Shown here piece after piece: positions 47,184 to 60,900 of a DNA stretch of 64,000 nucleotides. Location of the stretch: positions 7,454,411 to 7,518,410 of the forward strand of contig NC_030683.2 in NCBI RefSeq assembly GCF_000004195.4. The letters run 5' to 3'. A program made the translations under genes and the position numbers. Below the pieces are notes generated by a model, which searched no databases, was not told where the DNA came from, and was given only the letters and a program-made list of their open reading frames with translations. Origin of the DNA: Xenopus tropicalis. Lineage: Eukaryota; Chordata; Amphibia; Anura; Pipidae. Positions within the stretch are counted from its first letter, which is position 1; each line of letters starts with the position of its first letter.

Positions 47184-48077
47184 TACAGGTATGGGATCCC
47201 TTATCCAGAAACCTGTTATCCAGAAAGTTCCGAATTACAAATAGGCCATCTCCCATAAGACTCCATTATAAGCAAATAATTTAAATTTTTTTTAAATGAT
47301 TTCTTTTTTCTCTGTTGTAATAATAAAACAGTACCTGTACTTGATCCCAACTAAGATATAATTACCCCTTATTGGGGGCAGAACAGCCCTATTGGGTTTA
47401 TTTAATGGTTAAATGATTCCCTTTTCTCTGTAATAATAAAACAGTACCTGTACTTGATCCCAACTAAGATATAATTACCCCTTATTGGGGGCAGAACAGC
47501 CCTATTGGGTTTATTTAATGGTTAAATGATTCCCTTTTCTCTGTAATAATAAAACAGTACCTGTACTTGATCCCAACTAAGATATAATTACCCCTTATTG
47601 GGGCAGAACAGTCCTATTGGGTTTATTTCATGGTTAAATGATTCCCTTTTCTCTGTAATAATAAAACAGTACCTGTACTTGATCCCAACTAAGATATAAT
47701 TACCCCTTATTGGGGGCAGAACAGTCCTATTGGGTTTATTTCATGGTTAAATGATTCCCTTTTCTCTGTAATAATAAAACAGTACCTGTACTTGATCCCA
47801 ACTAAGATATAATTACCCCTTATTGGGGCAGAACAGCCCTATTGGGTTTATTTAATGGTTAAATGATTCCCTTTTCTCTGTAATAATAAAACAGTACCTG
47901 TACTTGATCCCAACTAAGATATAATTACCCCTTATTGGGGGCAGAACAAGCCTATTGGGTTTATTAAATATTTAAATGATTTCTTAGTAGTCTTATGGAG
48001 ATATAAATTACGGAAAGATCCCTTATCCGGAAAACCCCAGGTCCCGAGCATTCTGGATAACAGGTCCCATGCCTGTA
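47184..48077. mobile_element. MITE with TACAGGTATGGGATCC ends and internal 113-bp tandem units
   Basis: TACAGGTATGGGATCCCTTA at the left and GGTCCCATGCCTGTA at the right are inverted ends. Inside, a 112-113-bp unit repeats about six times (GTACCTGTAC near 47331, 47444, 47557, 47669, 47782, 47894). The family member at 41738-42069 has a single copy of the corresponding interior, so expansion happened after transposition or within this lineage. Confidence 0.85.
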
Positions 48078-49484
48078 CTGGAGTGCTCTACTCCTCTTGT
48101 TTATTAGTTATTACATTATGGGGACTTACAGGTACCCCCTTACAATAAGCACCCTGTATTTATTGCTGTAAGATCTTGGGGTGCATTGCTTGCTAGTTAC
48201 TGACCATACACTTCCCATTCTAATCAAAATGAAATAAACACTTAGAGACATATTCATCTTTTGGCAGATAATAGCAGGAGTTATTCCTGAGTAAAGCCTT
48301 ACAGGCACTTTATGATATAACCATCTTTTATCTGGGCTGATACAATCAGTTCCACCTCAGGAGATAATTCTGCTGTTTCCCCCCCCACGTGCAGTTTGTA
48401 TGAGGGAGCAAGGGTCAGACAGTTGGGAGTACTGAGCGCTGCTGGGCATTAGGGCATCACTTACAGCCCTGCTTTGATTGGCTGCTGCAGGACAGTCCCT
48501 ACGTAAAAATCAAATGTGATTGGCACTGGCAAACTGAATGTGAAGAGATATAAACACTAAGGAGCTGATTTATCCAAGAACAGGGGACCTGCTTTGACTG
48601 CTTTCATTATACAAAAGGGCTGTTTGGGGGTCCGAGCCCCTAGGTTATTGAAAGCAATACATAGGCTGATCCTAATCAAACAAACATTGGTGGATTTAGG
48701 CCAAAAAATGGGCATTCTCGTCATATTCAAGTCGGGGGCACGTTTGAACCCTGCCCAGCACGGGGCACAGACTCTGCCATCTGTCTCTATGGCTCCTCAT
48801 CCCTTACCCCAAGGTGGTGGGATAGTGTCCCCTGCAGCCTGACCCCTGTGATATTATATCTAATTCCTTTCTGAGGGGGATGGTTAGGCTTGGGCCTAAG
48901 TTGCAAAAGGTTGGCTTACAAAGGACTGGTTTAGGGTGGGTGCGGATAATCCCACCAGAAATCTGAGTAAACAAATAGCAATTTAAATTTCAACCCCCAA
49001 CAGCTGCAGATCAAGAGATTCATAATAAAACCCCAAACGACCTATATGGGTTGTCTTTATCTTATGTATCATGTCACATATACAGAACCTACAGCGCCGT
49101 TACATACAGCACAAATATAAACAAATCTCAGCAGCTGTTCTGAGAAAACTAGCGGTGAGGGAATATTTCAGCGGGCAATAGATTGGTTGTGAAATTCAGC
49201 GTTTCAGCACTGGCAGTTGTTTTAGTGAATCTGCAGCTTGGCTAATGCCAGCCACATACCAAGTACCAATCCAGCCATTCAAATAGTAATAAACCATAGC
49301 AGGCACAGCTCTCGCCATGGCATGGCGGCTAGCATGTATGGGTGCCCTTGGTTTGTGTGAGAGCTCAGGGATTCATTACAGCCGCACAGACAGCTGTTAG
49401 TAATGGCTGAATCTGGCTGGGCACCGGCAGGCAAAAGGCATCTGTGTATGGGCCTTGCTCTCTTTTATGTTTGTTTATTCTATA
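48078..49484. other. No gene recognised
   Basis: Intergenic sequence with scattered short frames lacking any motif. 48594-48842 is open for 82 codons but shows no family signature. No clear repeat ends. Confidence 0.4.
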
Positions 49485-49945
49485 TTCATGAAATGTTTGG
49501 GGGCAAGTACTGTGTCTGTCATGAAATGTTTAGGGGCATGTACCGTGGTTGTCATGAAATGTTTTGGGGCAAGTACTTTGTCATGAAATGTTTGGGGGCA
49601 AATATTCATTCCGTCATGAAATGCTTGGGGGCAAGTACTGCGTCTGTTATGAAATGGCACTGGGACAAGTACTGTGTCTGTCGTGAAGTGTTTGGGGACA
49701 AGTATTGTGTCCGTCATAAAATGTTTGGGGGCAAATACTGTGCCTGTCATAAAGTATTATGTCTGACATGAAATGTTTGGGGGCAAGTACTGTGTCTGTC
49801 ATTAAATGTTTTGGGGCAAGTACTTTGTCATGAAATGTTTGGGGGCAAATATTCTGTCCATCATGAAATGTTTGGGGGCAAGTACTGCGTCTGTTATGAC
49901 ACTGGGACATGTACTGTGTCTGTCATGAAATGTTAGGGGACAAGT
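49485..49945. repeat. 33-bp minisatellite, about 13 units
   Basis: Units ATGAAATGTTTGGGGGCAAG-TACTGTGTCTGTC with 33-bp spacing (49488, 49521, 49554). Several units are shortened or substituted. Multiple overlapping frames are repeat artefacts. Confidence 0.92.
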
Positions 49946-50280
49946 ACAGTGTCAGTTATGAAATGGCAGGGGGGATCCGAGGGGGGAATGTGGCGCTGGG
50001 CCCAGGACTGGATCCGAGGGGGAAATGTGGTGCTGGGCAACAGTAACACAGTCTGACCCCTGCTGGCCACATTGGGAAGGCAGGGTAGGGCAGGCACTGG
50101 CCACCATTTTGACAGCACTGCCACATATAGCATTGACCGTAATGTAAAAGGGCCACCATTAGAAATAACAGGGTCCTATACTACTTCGTTAGCAGGGCCC
50201 TTGCCTCAGGGGTCCTAGGTAATTAACCGCCTGCCTAGGCTATTTAGGGGGTGGGCCCTGCCAACTAAATAGAGAATAAA
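49946..50280. other. No gene recognised
   Basis: Two GGATCCGAGGGGG-type repeats lie near 49975 and 50010. The sequence then leads into the second satellite module at 50281, which may begin further left than the match visible here. Confidence 0.4.
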
Positions 50281-50367
50281 AGCCCCTCAGTAGATCACAA
50301 TGCCCTATTATACCCACCCATATTTCTCCCAGAGCAGGAACAAAGTGCCTTTAGGGCAATGGGACAT
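50281..50367. other. Unique left flank of the satellite module, copy B
   Basis: Matches 1-87 with a couple of substitutions (CCCTATTATA versus CCCTTTTATA; CAGAGCAGG versus CAGGGCAGG). This is the first part of copy B that can be compared, because copy A is cut by the window edge. Confidence 0.85.
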
Positions 50368-51217
50368 ACACAGTGGGGTATTTATATAAACTATAGTAGG
50401 GTTTCTGTAGCAAACACCCCAGCTGTACCGGTGCAGGAATGGCTGCCCCCGGGGCTACACAGTGGGGTATTTATATAAACTATAGTAGGGTTTCTGTAGC
50501 AAACACCCCAGCTGTACCGGTGCAGGAACGGCTGCCCCCGGGGCTACACAGCGGGGTATTTATATAAACTATAGTAGGGTTTCTGTAGCAAACACCCCAG
50601 CTGTACCGGTGCAGGAATGGCTGCCCCCGGGGCTACACAGCGGGGTATTTATATAAACTATAGTAGGGTTTCTGTAGCAAACACCCCAGCTGTACCGGTG
50701 CAGGAATGGCTGCCCCCGGGGCTACACAGCGGGGTATTTATATAAACTATAGTAGGGTTTCTGTAGCAAACACCCCAGCTGTACCAGTGCAGGAACGGCT
50801 GCCCCCGGGGCTACACAGTGGGGCATTTATATAAACTATAGTAGGGTTTCTGTAGCAAACACCCCAGCTGTACCAGTGCAGGAATGGCTGCCCCCGGGGC
50901 TACACAGCGGGGTATTTATATAAACTATAGTAGGGTTTCTGTAGCAAACACCCCAGCTGTACCAGTGCAGGAATGGCTGCCCCCGGGGCTACACAGCGGG
51001 GTATTTATATAAACTATAGTAGGGTTTCTGTAGCAAACACCCCAGCTGTACCAGTGCAGGAATGGCTGCCCCCGGGGCTACACAGCGGGGTATTTATATA
51101 AACTATAGTAGGGTTTCTGTAGCAAACACCCCAGCTGTACCAGTGCAGGAATGGCTGCCCCCGGGGCTACACAGCGGGGTATTTATATAAACTATAGTAG
51201 GGTTTCTGTAGCAAACA
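50368..51217. repeat. 89-bp satellite array, copy B (about 9.5 units)
   Basis: Same unit as 88-2802 but only about 9.5 copies versus about 30. Units carry the CCCCAGCTG variant throughout, lacking the CCTCAGCTG units seen in copy A. The array length difference between otherwise close copies shows rapid unit-number change since the duplication. Confidence 0.97.
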
Positions 51218-51791
51218 GGAAGTGGCGTCACTCCCACAACCTGATGGCGCGTTTAGGCCTAGGGTGGCACCTAAATACCCCCCTGGGAGAGCGAGCTGTG
51301 GGGCAGCACATGTGAGAGTGTGCCCTTTATAATCCCTCCCCCGCTGAATGGGAGAAATACAGTTTTTGCATTGTCTGTAAGAAACCAAGCGGGTGTTTGT
51401 GACACAAGGATAGGGAGCACGTGGTGCAAAGGGCAAGTAATAATAATTCATATTAAACACAAGGCATCCATTTTTATTTGGTTTAACAATAAGCATCTCT
51501 CAAGGTTCTTAACAGTCAGAATCAAAGTTACATTTTAAAATACAGCAATAAATTCAACAAATATCAGTTGAAATAAGGGAGTCGTTACGGGACACAGAGA
51601 CATTTCCACAGATAAGAGATGGGGATCAAAATACCCCACATGTGACCTGAGTCGCTACCAGAAAATCCCTCCACCACCCCCCCATGCTTGTATATGGCAC
51701 GGGCAGGGCCCCAGGGGATATAAATATACTTTCTGGCTCCTCATTGGTCAGTCTCACCCCTGGGCCCCCCCACAGTTGTGGGTTCTGCTTT
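51218..51791 (-). other. 3' UTR and downstream flank of the terminal exon, copy B
   Basis: Aligns with 2803-3364, with about 97% identity by eye and a short insertion near 51578. It includes the AATAAA equivalent at 51473-51478. Confidence 0.55.
51473..51478 (-). terminator. Polyadenylation signal AATAAA, copy B
   Basis: Equivalent of 3058-3063, about 315 bases after the stop at 51792-51794 on the minus strand. Confidence 0.5.
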
Positions 51792-51901
51792 TTATATTTC
51801 ACAGAAATTCATAACAGAGTGTTTGTGGATCTCCTGGCACAGTCCATTCTGCTGCAGTTCCAGAGCTCGGGTTTCTTCTCGAATGCCTCCCAGTCTAATC
51901 C
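51792..51901 (-). CDS. Terminal coding exon of an unidentified gene, copy B
   Basis: Same acceptor, 110-bp length, frame and TAA as 3365-3474. The first 20 residues (IRLGGIREETRALELQQ...) are unchanged, but three replacements follow (LSQEIQKRS becomes LCQEIHKHS). Replacement changes cluster while silent ones are few, which suggests relaxed constraint in one copy or a non-coding exon. I do not recognise the gene. The last intron would contain the 9-kb satellite at 51995-61178. Confidence 0.4.
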
Positions 51902-51994
51902 CTATAAAAGAACAGAAATAAATAAAGCTTTCCAGCCCACCTCCAACAATGCCCCAGGGTACCAACTGTCTGTCACTGTGTATAGTGTCCCGGA

Positions 51995-54900
51995 GGGGCC
52001 AATAATCCCTGTCTCACACTGTATATAGTATGCTTGGGGTGTCAGTGCCCAGTGCTTGGGGGGCCAATAATCCCTGTCTCACACTGTATATAGTATGCTT
52101 GGGGTGTCAGTGCCAGTGCTGGGGGCCAATCCTGTCCACTTATAGTATGCTTGGGGTGTCAGGCCAGTGCTTGGGGGGCCAATAATCCCAGTCTCACACT
52201 GTATATAGTATGCTTGGGGTGTCAGTGCCCAGTGCTTGGGGGCCAATAATCCCTGTCTCACACTGTATATAGTATGGCTTGGGGTGTCAGTGCCCAGTGC
52301 TTGGGGGCCAATAATCCCTGTCTCACACTGTATATAGTATGCTTGGGGTGTCAGTGCCCAGTGCTTGGAGGGCCAATAATCCCTGTCTCACACTGTATAT
52401 AGTATGCTTGGGGTGTCAGTGCCCAGTGCTTGGGGGGCCAATAATCCCTGTCTCACACTGTATATAGTATGCTTGGGGTGTCAGTGCTTGGGGGGGCAAT
52501 AATCCCTGTCTCACACTGTATATAGTATGGCTTGGGGTGTCAGTGCCCAGTGCTTGGGGGCCAATAATCCTGTCTCCACACTGTATATAGTATGCTTGGG
52601 GTGTCAGTGCCCAGTGCTTGGGGGGCCAATAATCCCTGTCTCACACTGTATATAGTATGCTTGGGGTGTGAGTGCCCAGTGCTTGGGCGCCAATAATCCC
52701 TGTCTCACACTGTATATAGTATGCTTGGGGTGTCAGTGCCCAGTGCTTGGAGGGCCAATAATCCCTGTCTCACACTGTATATAGTATGCTTGGGGTGTCA
52801 GTGCTTGGGGGGCCAATAATCCCTGTCTCACACTGTATATAGTATGCTTGGGGTGTCCAGTGCTTGGGGGGCAATAATCCCTGTCTCACACTGTATATAG
52901 TATGCTTGGGGTGTCAGTGCCCAGTGCTTGGGGGCCAATAATCCCTGTCTCACACTGTATATAGTATGCTTGGGGTGTCAGTACCAGTGCTTGGGGGGCC
53001 AATAATCCCTGTCTCACACTGTATATAGTATGCTTGGGGTGTCAGTGCCTTGGGGGGCCAATAATCCCTGTCTCACACTGTATATAGTATGCTTGGGGTG
53101 TCAGTGCCCAGTGCTTGGGGGCCAATAATCCCTGTCTCACACTGTATATAGTATGCTTGGGGTGTCAGTGCCCAGTGCTTGGGGGGCCAATAATCCCTGT
53201 TTCACACTGTATATAGTATGCTTGGGGTGTCAGTGCTTGGGGGGGCAATAATCCCTGTCTCACACTGTATATAGTATGCTTGGGGTGTCAGTGCCCAGTG
53301 CTTGGGGGCCAATAATCCCTGTCTCACACTGTATATAGTATGCTTGGGGTGTGAGTGCCCAGTGCTTGGAGGGCCAATAATCCCTGTCTCTCACTGTATA
53401 TAGTATGCTTGGGGTGTCAGTGCCCAGTGCTTGGAGGGCCAATAATCCCTGTCTCACACTGTATATAGTATGCTTGGGGTGTCAGTGCCCAGTGCTTGGG
53501 GGGCCAATAATCCCTGTCTCACACTGTATATAGTATGCTTGGGGTGTCAGTGCTTGGGGGGCCAATAATCCCTATCTCACACTGTATATAGTATGCTTGG
53601 GGTGTGAGTGCCCAGTGCTTGGGCGCCAATAATCCCTGTCTCACACTGTATATAGTATGCTTGGGGTGTCAGTGCCCAGTGCTTGGAGGGCCAATAATCC
53701 CTGTCTCACACTGTATATAGTATGCTTGGGGTGTCAGTGCTTGGGGGGCCAATAATCCCTGTCTCACACTGTATATAGTATGCTTGGGGTGTCAAGTGCT
53801 TGGGGGGCATAATCCCTGTCTCACACTGTATATAGTATGCTTGGGGTGTCAGTGCCCAGTGCTTGGGGGCCAATAATCCCTGTCTCACACTGTATATAGT
53901 ATGCTTGGGGTGTCAGTACCCAGTGCTTGGGGGGCCAATAATCCCTGTCTCACACTGTATATAGTATGCTTGGGGTGTCAGTGCCCAGTGCTTGGGGGCC
54001 AATAATCCCTGTCTCACACTGTATATAGTATGCTTGGGGTGTCAGTGCCCAGTGCTTGGGGGCCAATAATCCCTGTCTCACACTGTATATAGTATGCCTT
54101 GGGGTGTCAGTGCCCAGTGCTTGGGGGCCAATAATCCCTGGTCTCACACTGTATATAGTATGCTTGGGGTGTGGTGCCCAGTGCTTGGGGGGCCAATAAT
54201 CCCTGTCTCACACTGTATATAGTATGCTTGGGGTGTCAGTACCAGTGCTTGGGGGCCAATAATCCCTGTCTCACACTGTATATAGTATGCTTGGGGTGTG
54301 AGTGCCCAGTGCTTGGGGGCCAATAATCCCTGTCTCACACTGTATATAGTATGCTTGGGGTGTCAGTGCCAGTGCTTGGAGGGCCAATAATCCCTGTCTC
54401 ACACTGTATATAGTATGCTGGGGTGTCAGTGCTTGGGGGGGCAATAATCCCTGTCTCACACTGTATATAGTATGCTTGGGGTGCAGTGCCCAGTGCTTGG
54501 GGGCCAATAATCCCTGTCTCACACTGTATATAGTATGCTTGGGGTGTCAGTACCAGTGCTTAGGGGGCCAATAATCCCTGTCTCACACTGTATATAGTAT
54601 GCTTGGGGTGTCAGTGCTTGGGGGGCCAATAATCCCTGTCTCACACTGTATATAGTATGCTTGGGGTGTCAGTGCCCAGCGCTTGGGGGCCAATAATCCC
54701 TGTCTCACACTGTATATAGTATGCTTGGGGTGTCAGTGCCCAGTGCTTGGGGGCCAATAATCCCTGTCTCACACTGTATATAGTATGCTTGGGGTGTGAG
54801 TGCCCAGTGCTTGGGGGCCATAATCCCTGTCTCACACTGTATATAGTATGCTTGGGGTGTCAGTGCCCAGCGCTTGGGGGGCCAATAATCCCTGTCTCAC

Positions 54901-57900
54901 ACTGTATATAGTATGCTTGGGGTGTCAGTGCCTTGGGGGGCCAATAATCCCTGTCTCACACTGTATATAGTATGGCTTGGGGTGTCAGTGCCCAGTGCTT
55001 GGGGGCCAATAATCCCTGTCTCACACTGTATATAGTATGCTTGGGGTGTCAGTGCCCAGTGCTTGGGGGCCAATAATCCCTGTCTCACACTGTATATAGT
55101 ATGCTTGGGGTGTGAGTGCCCAGTGCTTGGGGGCCAATAATCCCTGTCTCACACTGTATATAGTATGCTTGGGGTGTCAGTGCCCAGTGCTTGGAGGGCC
55201 AATAATCCCTGTCTCACACTGTATATAGTATGCTTGGGGTGTCAGTGCTTGGGGGGGCAATAATCCCTGTCTCACACTGTATATAGTATGCTTGGGGTGT
55301 CAGTGCTTGGGGGGGCAATAATCCCTGTCTCACACTGTATATAGTATGCTTGGGGTGTCAGTGCCCAGTGCTTGGGGGCCAATAATCCCTGTCTCACACT
55401 GTATATAGTATGCTTGGGGTGTCAGTGCCCAGTGCTTGGGGGCCAATAATCCCTGTCTCACACTGTATATAGTATGCTTGGGGTGTCAGTGCCCAGTGCT
55501 TGGGGGGGCAATAATCCCTGTCTCACACTGTATATAGTATGCTTGGGGTGTCAGTGCTTGGGGGGGCAATAATCCCTGTCTCACACTGTATATAGTATGC
55601 TTGGGGTGTCAGTGCCCAGTGCTTGGGGGCCAATAATCCCTGTCTCACACTGTATATAGTATGCTTGGGGTTGTCAGTGCCCAGTGCTTGGGGGGCCAAT
55701 AATCCCTGTCTCACACTGTATATAGTATGCTTGGGGTGTGAGTGCCCAGTGCTTGGAGGGCCAATAATCCCTGTCTCTCACTGTATATAGTATGCTTGGG
55801 GTGTCAGTGCCCAGTGCTTGGAGGGCCAATAATCCCTGTCTCTCACTGTATATAGTATGCTTGGGGTGTCAGTGCCCAGTGCTTGGAGGGCCAATAATCC
55901 CTGTCTCACACTGTATATAGTATGCTTGGGGTGTGAGTGCCCAGTGCTTGGAGGGCCAATAATCCCTGTCTCACACTGTATATAGTATGCTTGGGGTGTC
56001 AGTGCCCAGTGCTTGGAGGGCCAATAATCCCTGTCTCTCACTGTATATAGTATGCTTGGGGTTGTGAGTGCCCAGTGCTTGGAGGGCCAATAATCCCTGT
56101 CTCACACTGTATATAGTATGCTTGGGGTGTCAGTGCCCAGTGCTTGGGGGGCCAATAATCCCTGTCTCACACTGTATATAGTATGCTTGGGGTGTCAGTG
56201 CTTGGGGGGGCCAATAATCCCTATCTCACACTGTATATAGTATGCTTGGGGTGTGAGTGCCGAGTGCTTGGGCGCCAATAATCCCTGTCTCACACTGTAT
56301 ATAGTATGCTTGGGGTGTCAGTGCCAGTGCTTGGAGGGCCAATAATCCCTGTCTCACACTGTATATAGTATGCTTGGGGTGTCAGTGCTTGGGGGGGCAA
56401 TAATCCCTGTCTCACACTGTATATAGTATGCTTGGGGTGTCAGTGCTTGGGGGGCAATAATCCCTGTCTCACACTGTATATAGTATGCTTGGGGTGTCAG
56501 TGCCCAGTGCTTGGGGGCCAATAATCCCTGTCTCACACTGTATATAGTATGCTTGGGGTGTCAGTGCCCAGTGCTTGGGGGCCAATAATCCCTGTCTCAC
56601 ACTGTATATAGTATGCTTGGGTGTCAGTGCCCAGTGCTTGGGGGCCAATAATCCCTGTCTCACACTGTATATAGTATGCTTGGGGTGTGAGTGCCCAGTG
56701 CTTGGGGGCCAATAATCCTGTCTCACACTGTATATAGTATGCTTGGGGTGTCAGTGCCCAGTGCTTGGGGGGCCAATAATCCCTGTCTCACACTGTATAT
56801 AGTATGCTTGGGGTGTCAGTGCCCAGTGCTTGGGGGGCCAATAATCCCTGTCTCACACTGTATATTAGTATGCTTGGGGTGTCAGTGCCCAGTGCTTGGG
56901 GGGCCAATAATCCCTGTCTCACACTGTATATAGTATGCTTGGGGTGTCAGTGCTTGGGGGCCAATAATCCCTGTCTCACACTGTATATAGTATGCTTGGG
57001 GTGTCAGTACCAGTGTTTGGGGGGCCAATAATCCCTGTCTCACACTGTATATAGTATGCTTGGGGTGTCAGTGCTTGGGGGCCAATAATCCCTGTCTCAC
57101 ACTGTATATAGTATGCTTGGGGTGTCAGTACCAGTGTTTGGGGGGCCAATAATCCCTGTCTCACACTGTATATAGTATGCTTGGGGTGTCAGTGCCCAGT
57201 GCTTGGGGGCCAATAATCCCTGTCTCACACTGTATATAGTATGCTTGGGGTGTCAGTGCCCAGTGCTTGGGGGCCAATAATCCCTGTCTCACACTGTATA
57301 TAGTATGCTTGGGGTGTCAGTGCTTGGGGGGCCAATAATCCCTGTCTCACACTGTATATAGTATGCTTGGGGTGTCAGTGCTTGGGGGCCAATAATCCCT
57401 GTCTCACACTGTATATAGTATGCTTGGGGTGTCAGTGCTTGGGGGGCCAATAATCCCTGTCTCACACTGTATATAGTATGCTTGGGGTGTCAGTACCAGT
57501 GTTTGGGGGGCCAATAATCCCTGTCTCACACTGTATATAGTATGCTTGGGGTGTCAGTGCTTGGGGGCCAATAATCCCTGTCTCACACTGTATATAGTAT
57601 GCTTGGGGTGTCAGTACCAGTGTTTGGGGGGCCAATAATCCCTGTCTCACACTGTATATAGTATGCTTGGGGTGTCAGTGCCCAGTGCTTGGGGCCAATA
57701 ATCCCTGTCTCACACTGTATATAGTATGCTTGGGGTTGTCAGTACCAGTGTTTGGGGGGCCAATAATCCCTGTCTCACACTGTATAATAGTATGCTTGGG
57801 TGTCAGTGGCTTGGGGGCCAATAATCCCTGTCTCACACTGTATATAGTTATGGCTTGGGGTGTCAGTACCAGTGTTTGGGGGGCCAATAATCCCTGTCTC

Positions 57901-60900
57901 ACACTGTATATAGTATGCTTGGGGTGTCAGTGCCCAGTGCTTGGGGGCCAATAATCCCTGTCTCACACTGTATATAGTATGCTTGGGGTGTCCAGTGCCC
58001 AGTGCTTGGGGGGCCAATAATCCCTTTCTCACACTGTATATAGTATGCTTGGGGTGTGAGTGCCCAGTGCTTGGAGGGCCAATAATCCCTGTCTCTCACT
58101 GTATATAGTATGCTTGGGGTGTGAGTGCCCAGTGCTTGGAGGGCCAATAATCCCTGTCTCACACTGTATATAGTATGCTTGGGGTGTCAGTGCCCAGTGC
58201 TTGGGGGGCCAATAATCCCTGTCTCACACTGTATATAGTATGCTTGGGGTGTCAGTGCTTGGGGGGCCAATAATCCCTATCTCACACTGTATATAGTATG
58301 CTTGGGGTGTGAGTGCCCAGTGCTTGGGCGCCAATAATCCCTGTCTCACACTGTATATAGTATGCTTGGGGTGTCAGTGCCCAGTGCTTGGAGGGCCAAT
58401 AATCCCTGTCTCACACTGTATATAGTATACTTGGGGTGTCAGTGCCCAGTGCTTGGGGGGCCAATAATCCCTGTCTCACACTGTATATAGTATGCTTGGG
58501 GTGTGAGTGCCCAGTGCTTGGGGGCCAATAATCCCTATCTCACACTGTATATAGTATGCTTGGGGTGTCAGTGCCCAGTGCTTGGGGCGCCAATAATCCC
58601 TGTCTCACACTGTATATAGTATGCTTGGGGTGTCAGTGCCCAGTGCTTGGAGGGCCAATAATCCCTGTCTCACACTGTATATAGTATGCTTGGGGTGTCA
58701 GTGCTTGGGGGGCAATAATCCCTGTCTCACACTGTATATAGTATGCTTGGGGTGTCAGTGCTTGGGGGGCAATAATCCCTGTCTCACACTGTATATAGTA
58801 TGCTTGGGGTGTCAGTGCCAGTGCTTGGGGGCCAATAATCCCTGTCTCACACTGTATATAGTATGCTTGGGGTGTCAGTGCCCAGTGCTTGGGGGGCCAA
58901 TAATCCCTGTCTCACACTGTATATAGTATGCTTGGGGTGTCAGTGCCCAGTGCTTGGGGGGCCAATAATCCCTGTCTCACACTGTATATAGTATGCTTGG
59001 GGTGTCAGTGCCTTGGGGGCCAATAATCCCTGTCTCACACTGTATATAGTATGCTTGGGGTGTCAGTACCAGTGTTTGGGGGGCCAATATCCCTGTCTCA
59101 CACTGTATATAGTATGCTTGGGGTGTCAGTGCTTGGGGGCCAATAATCCCTGTCTCACACTGTATATAGTATGCTTGGGGGTGTCAGTACCAGTGTTTGG
59201 GGGGCCAATAATCCCTGTCTCACACTGTATATAGTATGCTTGGGGTGTCAGTGCCCAGTGCTTGGGGGCCAATAATCCCTGTCTCACACTGTATATAGTA
59301 TGCTTGGGGTGTCAGTGCCCAGTGCTTGGGGGGCCAATAATCCCTGTCTCACACTGTATATAGTATGCTTGGGGTGTCAGTGCCTTGGGGGGGCCAATAA
59401 TCCCTGTCTCACACTGTATATAGTATGCTTGGGGTGTCAGTGCTTGGGGGCCAATAATCCCTGTCTCACACTGTATATAGTATGCTTGGGGTGTCCAGTG
59501 CTTGGGGGGCCAATAATCCCTGTCTCACACTGTATATAGTATGCTTGGGGTGTCAGTACCAGTGTTGGGGGCCAATAATCCCTGTCTCACACTGTATATA
59601 GTATGCTTGGGGTGTCAGTGCCAGTGCTTGGGGCCAATAATCCCTGTCTCACACTGTATATAGTATGCTTGGGGTGTCAGTGCCGTGCTTGGGGGCCAAT
59701 AATCCCTGTCTCACACTGTATATAGTATGCTTGGGGGTGTCAGTGCCCAGTGCTTGGGGGCCAATAATCCCTGTCTCACACTGTATATAGTATGCTTGGG
59801 GTGTCAGTGCCCAGTGCTTGGGGGCCAATAATCCCTGTCTCACACTGTATATAGTATGCTTGGGGTGTCAGTACCAGTGTTTGGGGGGCCAATAATCCCT
59901 GTCTCACACTGTATATAGTAATGCTTGGGGTGTCAGTGCCAGTGCTTGGGGCCAATAATCCCTGTCTCACACTGTATATAGTATGCTTGGGGTGCAGTCC
60001 AGTGTTTGGGGGGCCAATAATCCCTGTCTCACACTGTATATAGTATGCTTGGGGTGTCAGTGCCCAGTGCTTGGGGCCAATAATCCCTGTCTCACACTGT
60101 ATATAGTATGCTTGGGGTGTCAGTGCCCAGTGCTTGGGGGGCCAATAATCCCTGTCTCACACTGTATATAGTATGCTTGGGGTGTCAGTGCCAGTGCTTG
60201 GGGGCCAATAATCCCTGTCTCACACTGTATATAGTATGCTTGGGGTGTCAGTGCCAGTGCTTGGGGGGCCAATAATCCCTGTCTCACACTGTATATAGTA
60301 TGCTTGGGGTGTCAGTGCCCAGTGCTTGGGGGGCAATAATCCCTGTCTCACACTGTATATAGTATGCTTGGGGTGTCAGTGCCCAGTGCTTGGGGGCCAA
60401 TAATCCCTGTCTCACACTGTATATAGTATGCTTGGGGTGTCAGTGCCCAGTGCTTGGGGGCCAATAATCCCTGTCTCACACTGTATATAGGGGGTCATGC
60501 CTTGGGGTGTCACACTGTAGTCAGTGCTTGGGGGGCCAATAATCCCTGTCTCACACTGTATATAGTATGCTTGGGGTGTCAGTGCCCAGTGCTTGGGGGC
60601 CAATAATCCCTGTCTCACACTGTATATAGTATGCTTGGGGTGTCAGTACCAGTGCTTAGGGGGCCATAATCCCTGTCTCACACTGTATTATAGTATGCTT
60701 GGGGTGTCAGTGCCCAGCGCTTGGGGGCCAATAATCCCCTGTCTCACACTGTATATAGTATGCTTGGGGTGTCAGTACCAGCGCTTGGGGGGCCAATAAT
60801 CCCTGTCTCACACTGTATATAGTATGCTTGGGGTGTCAGTGCCAGTGCTTGGGGGGCCAATAATCCCTGTCTCACACTGTATATAGTATGCTTGGGGTGT

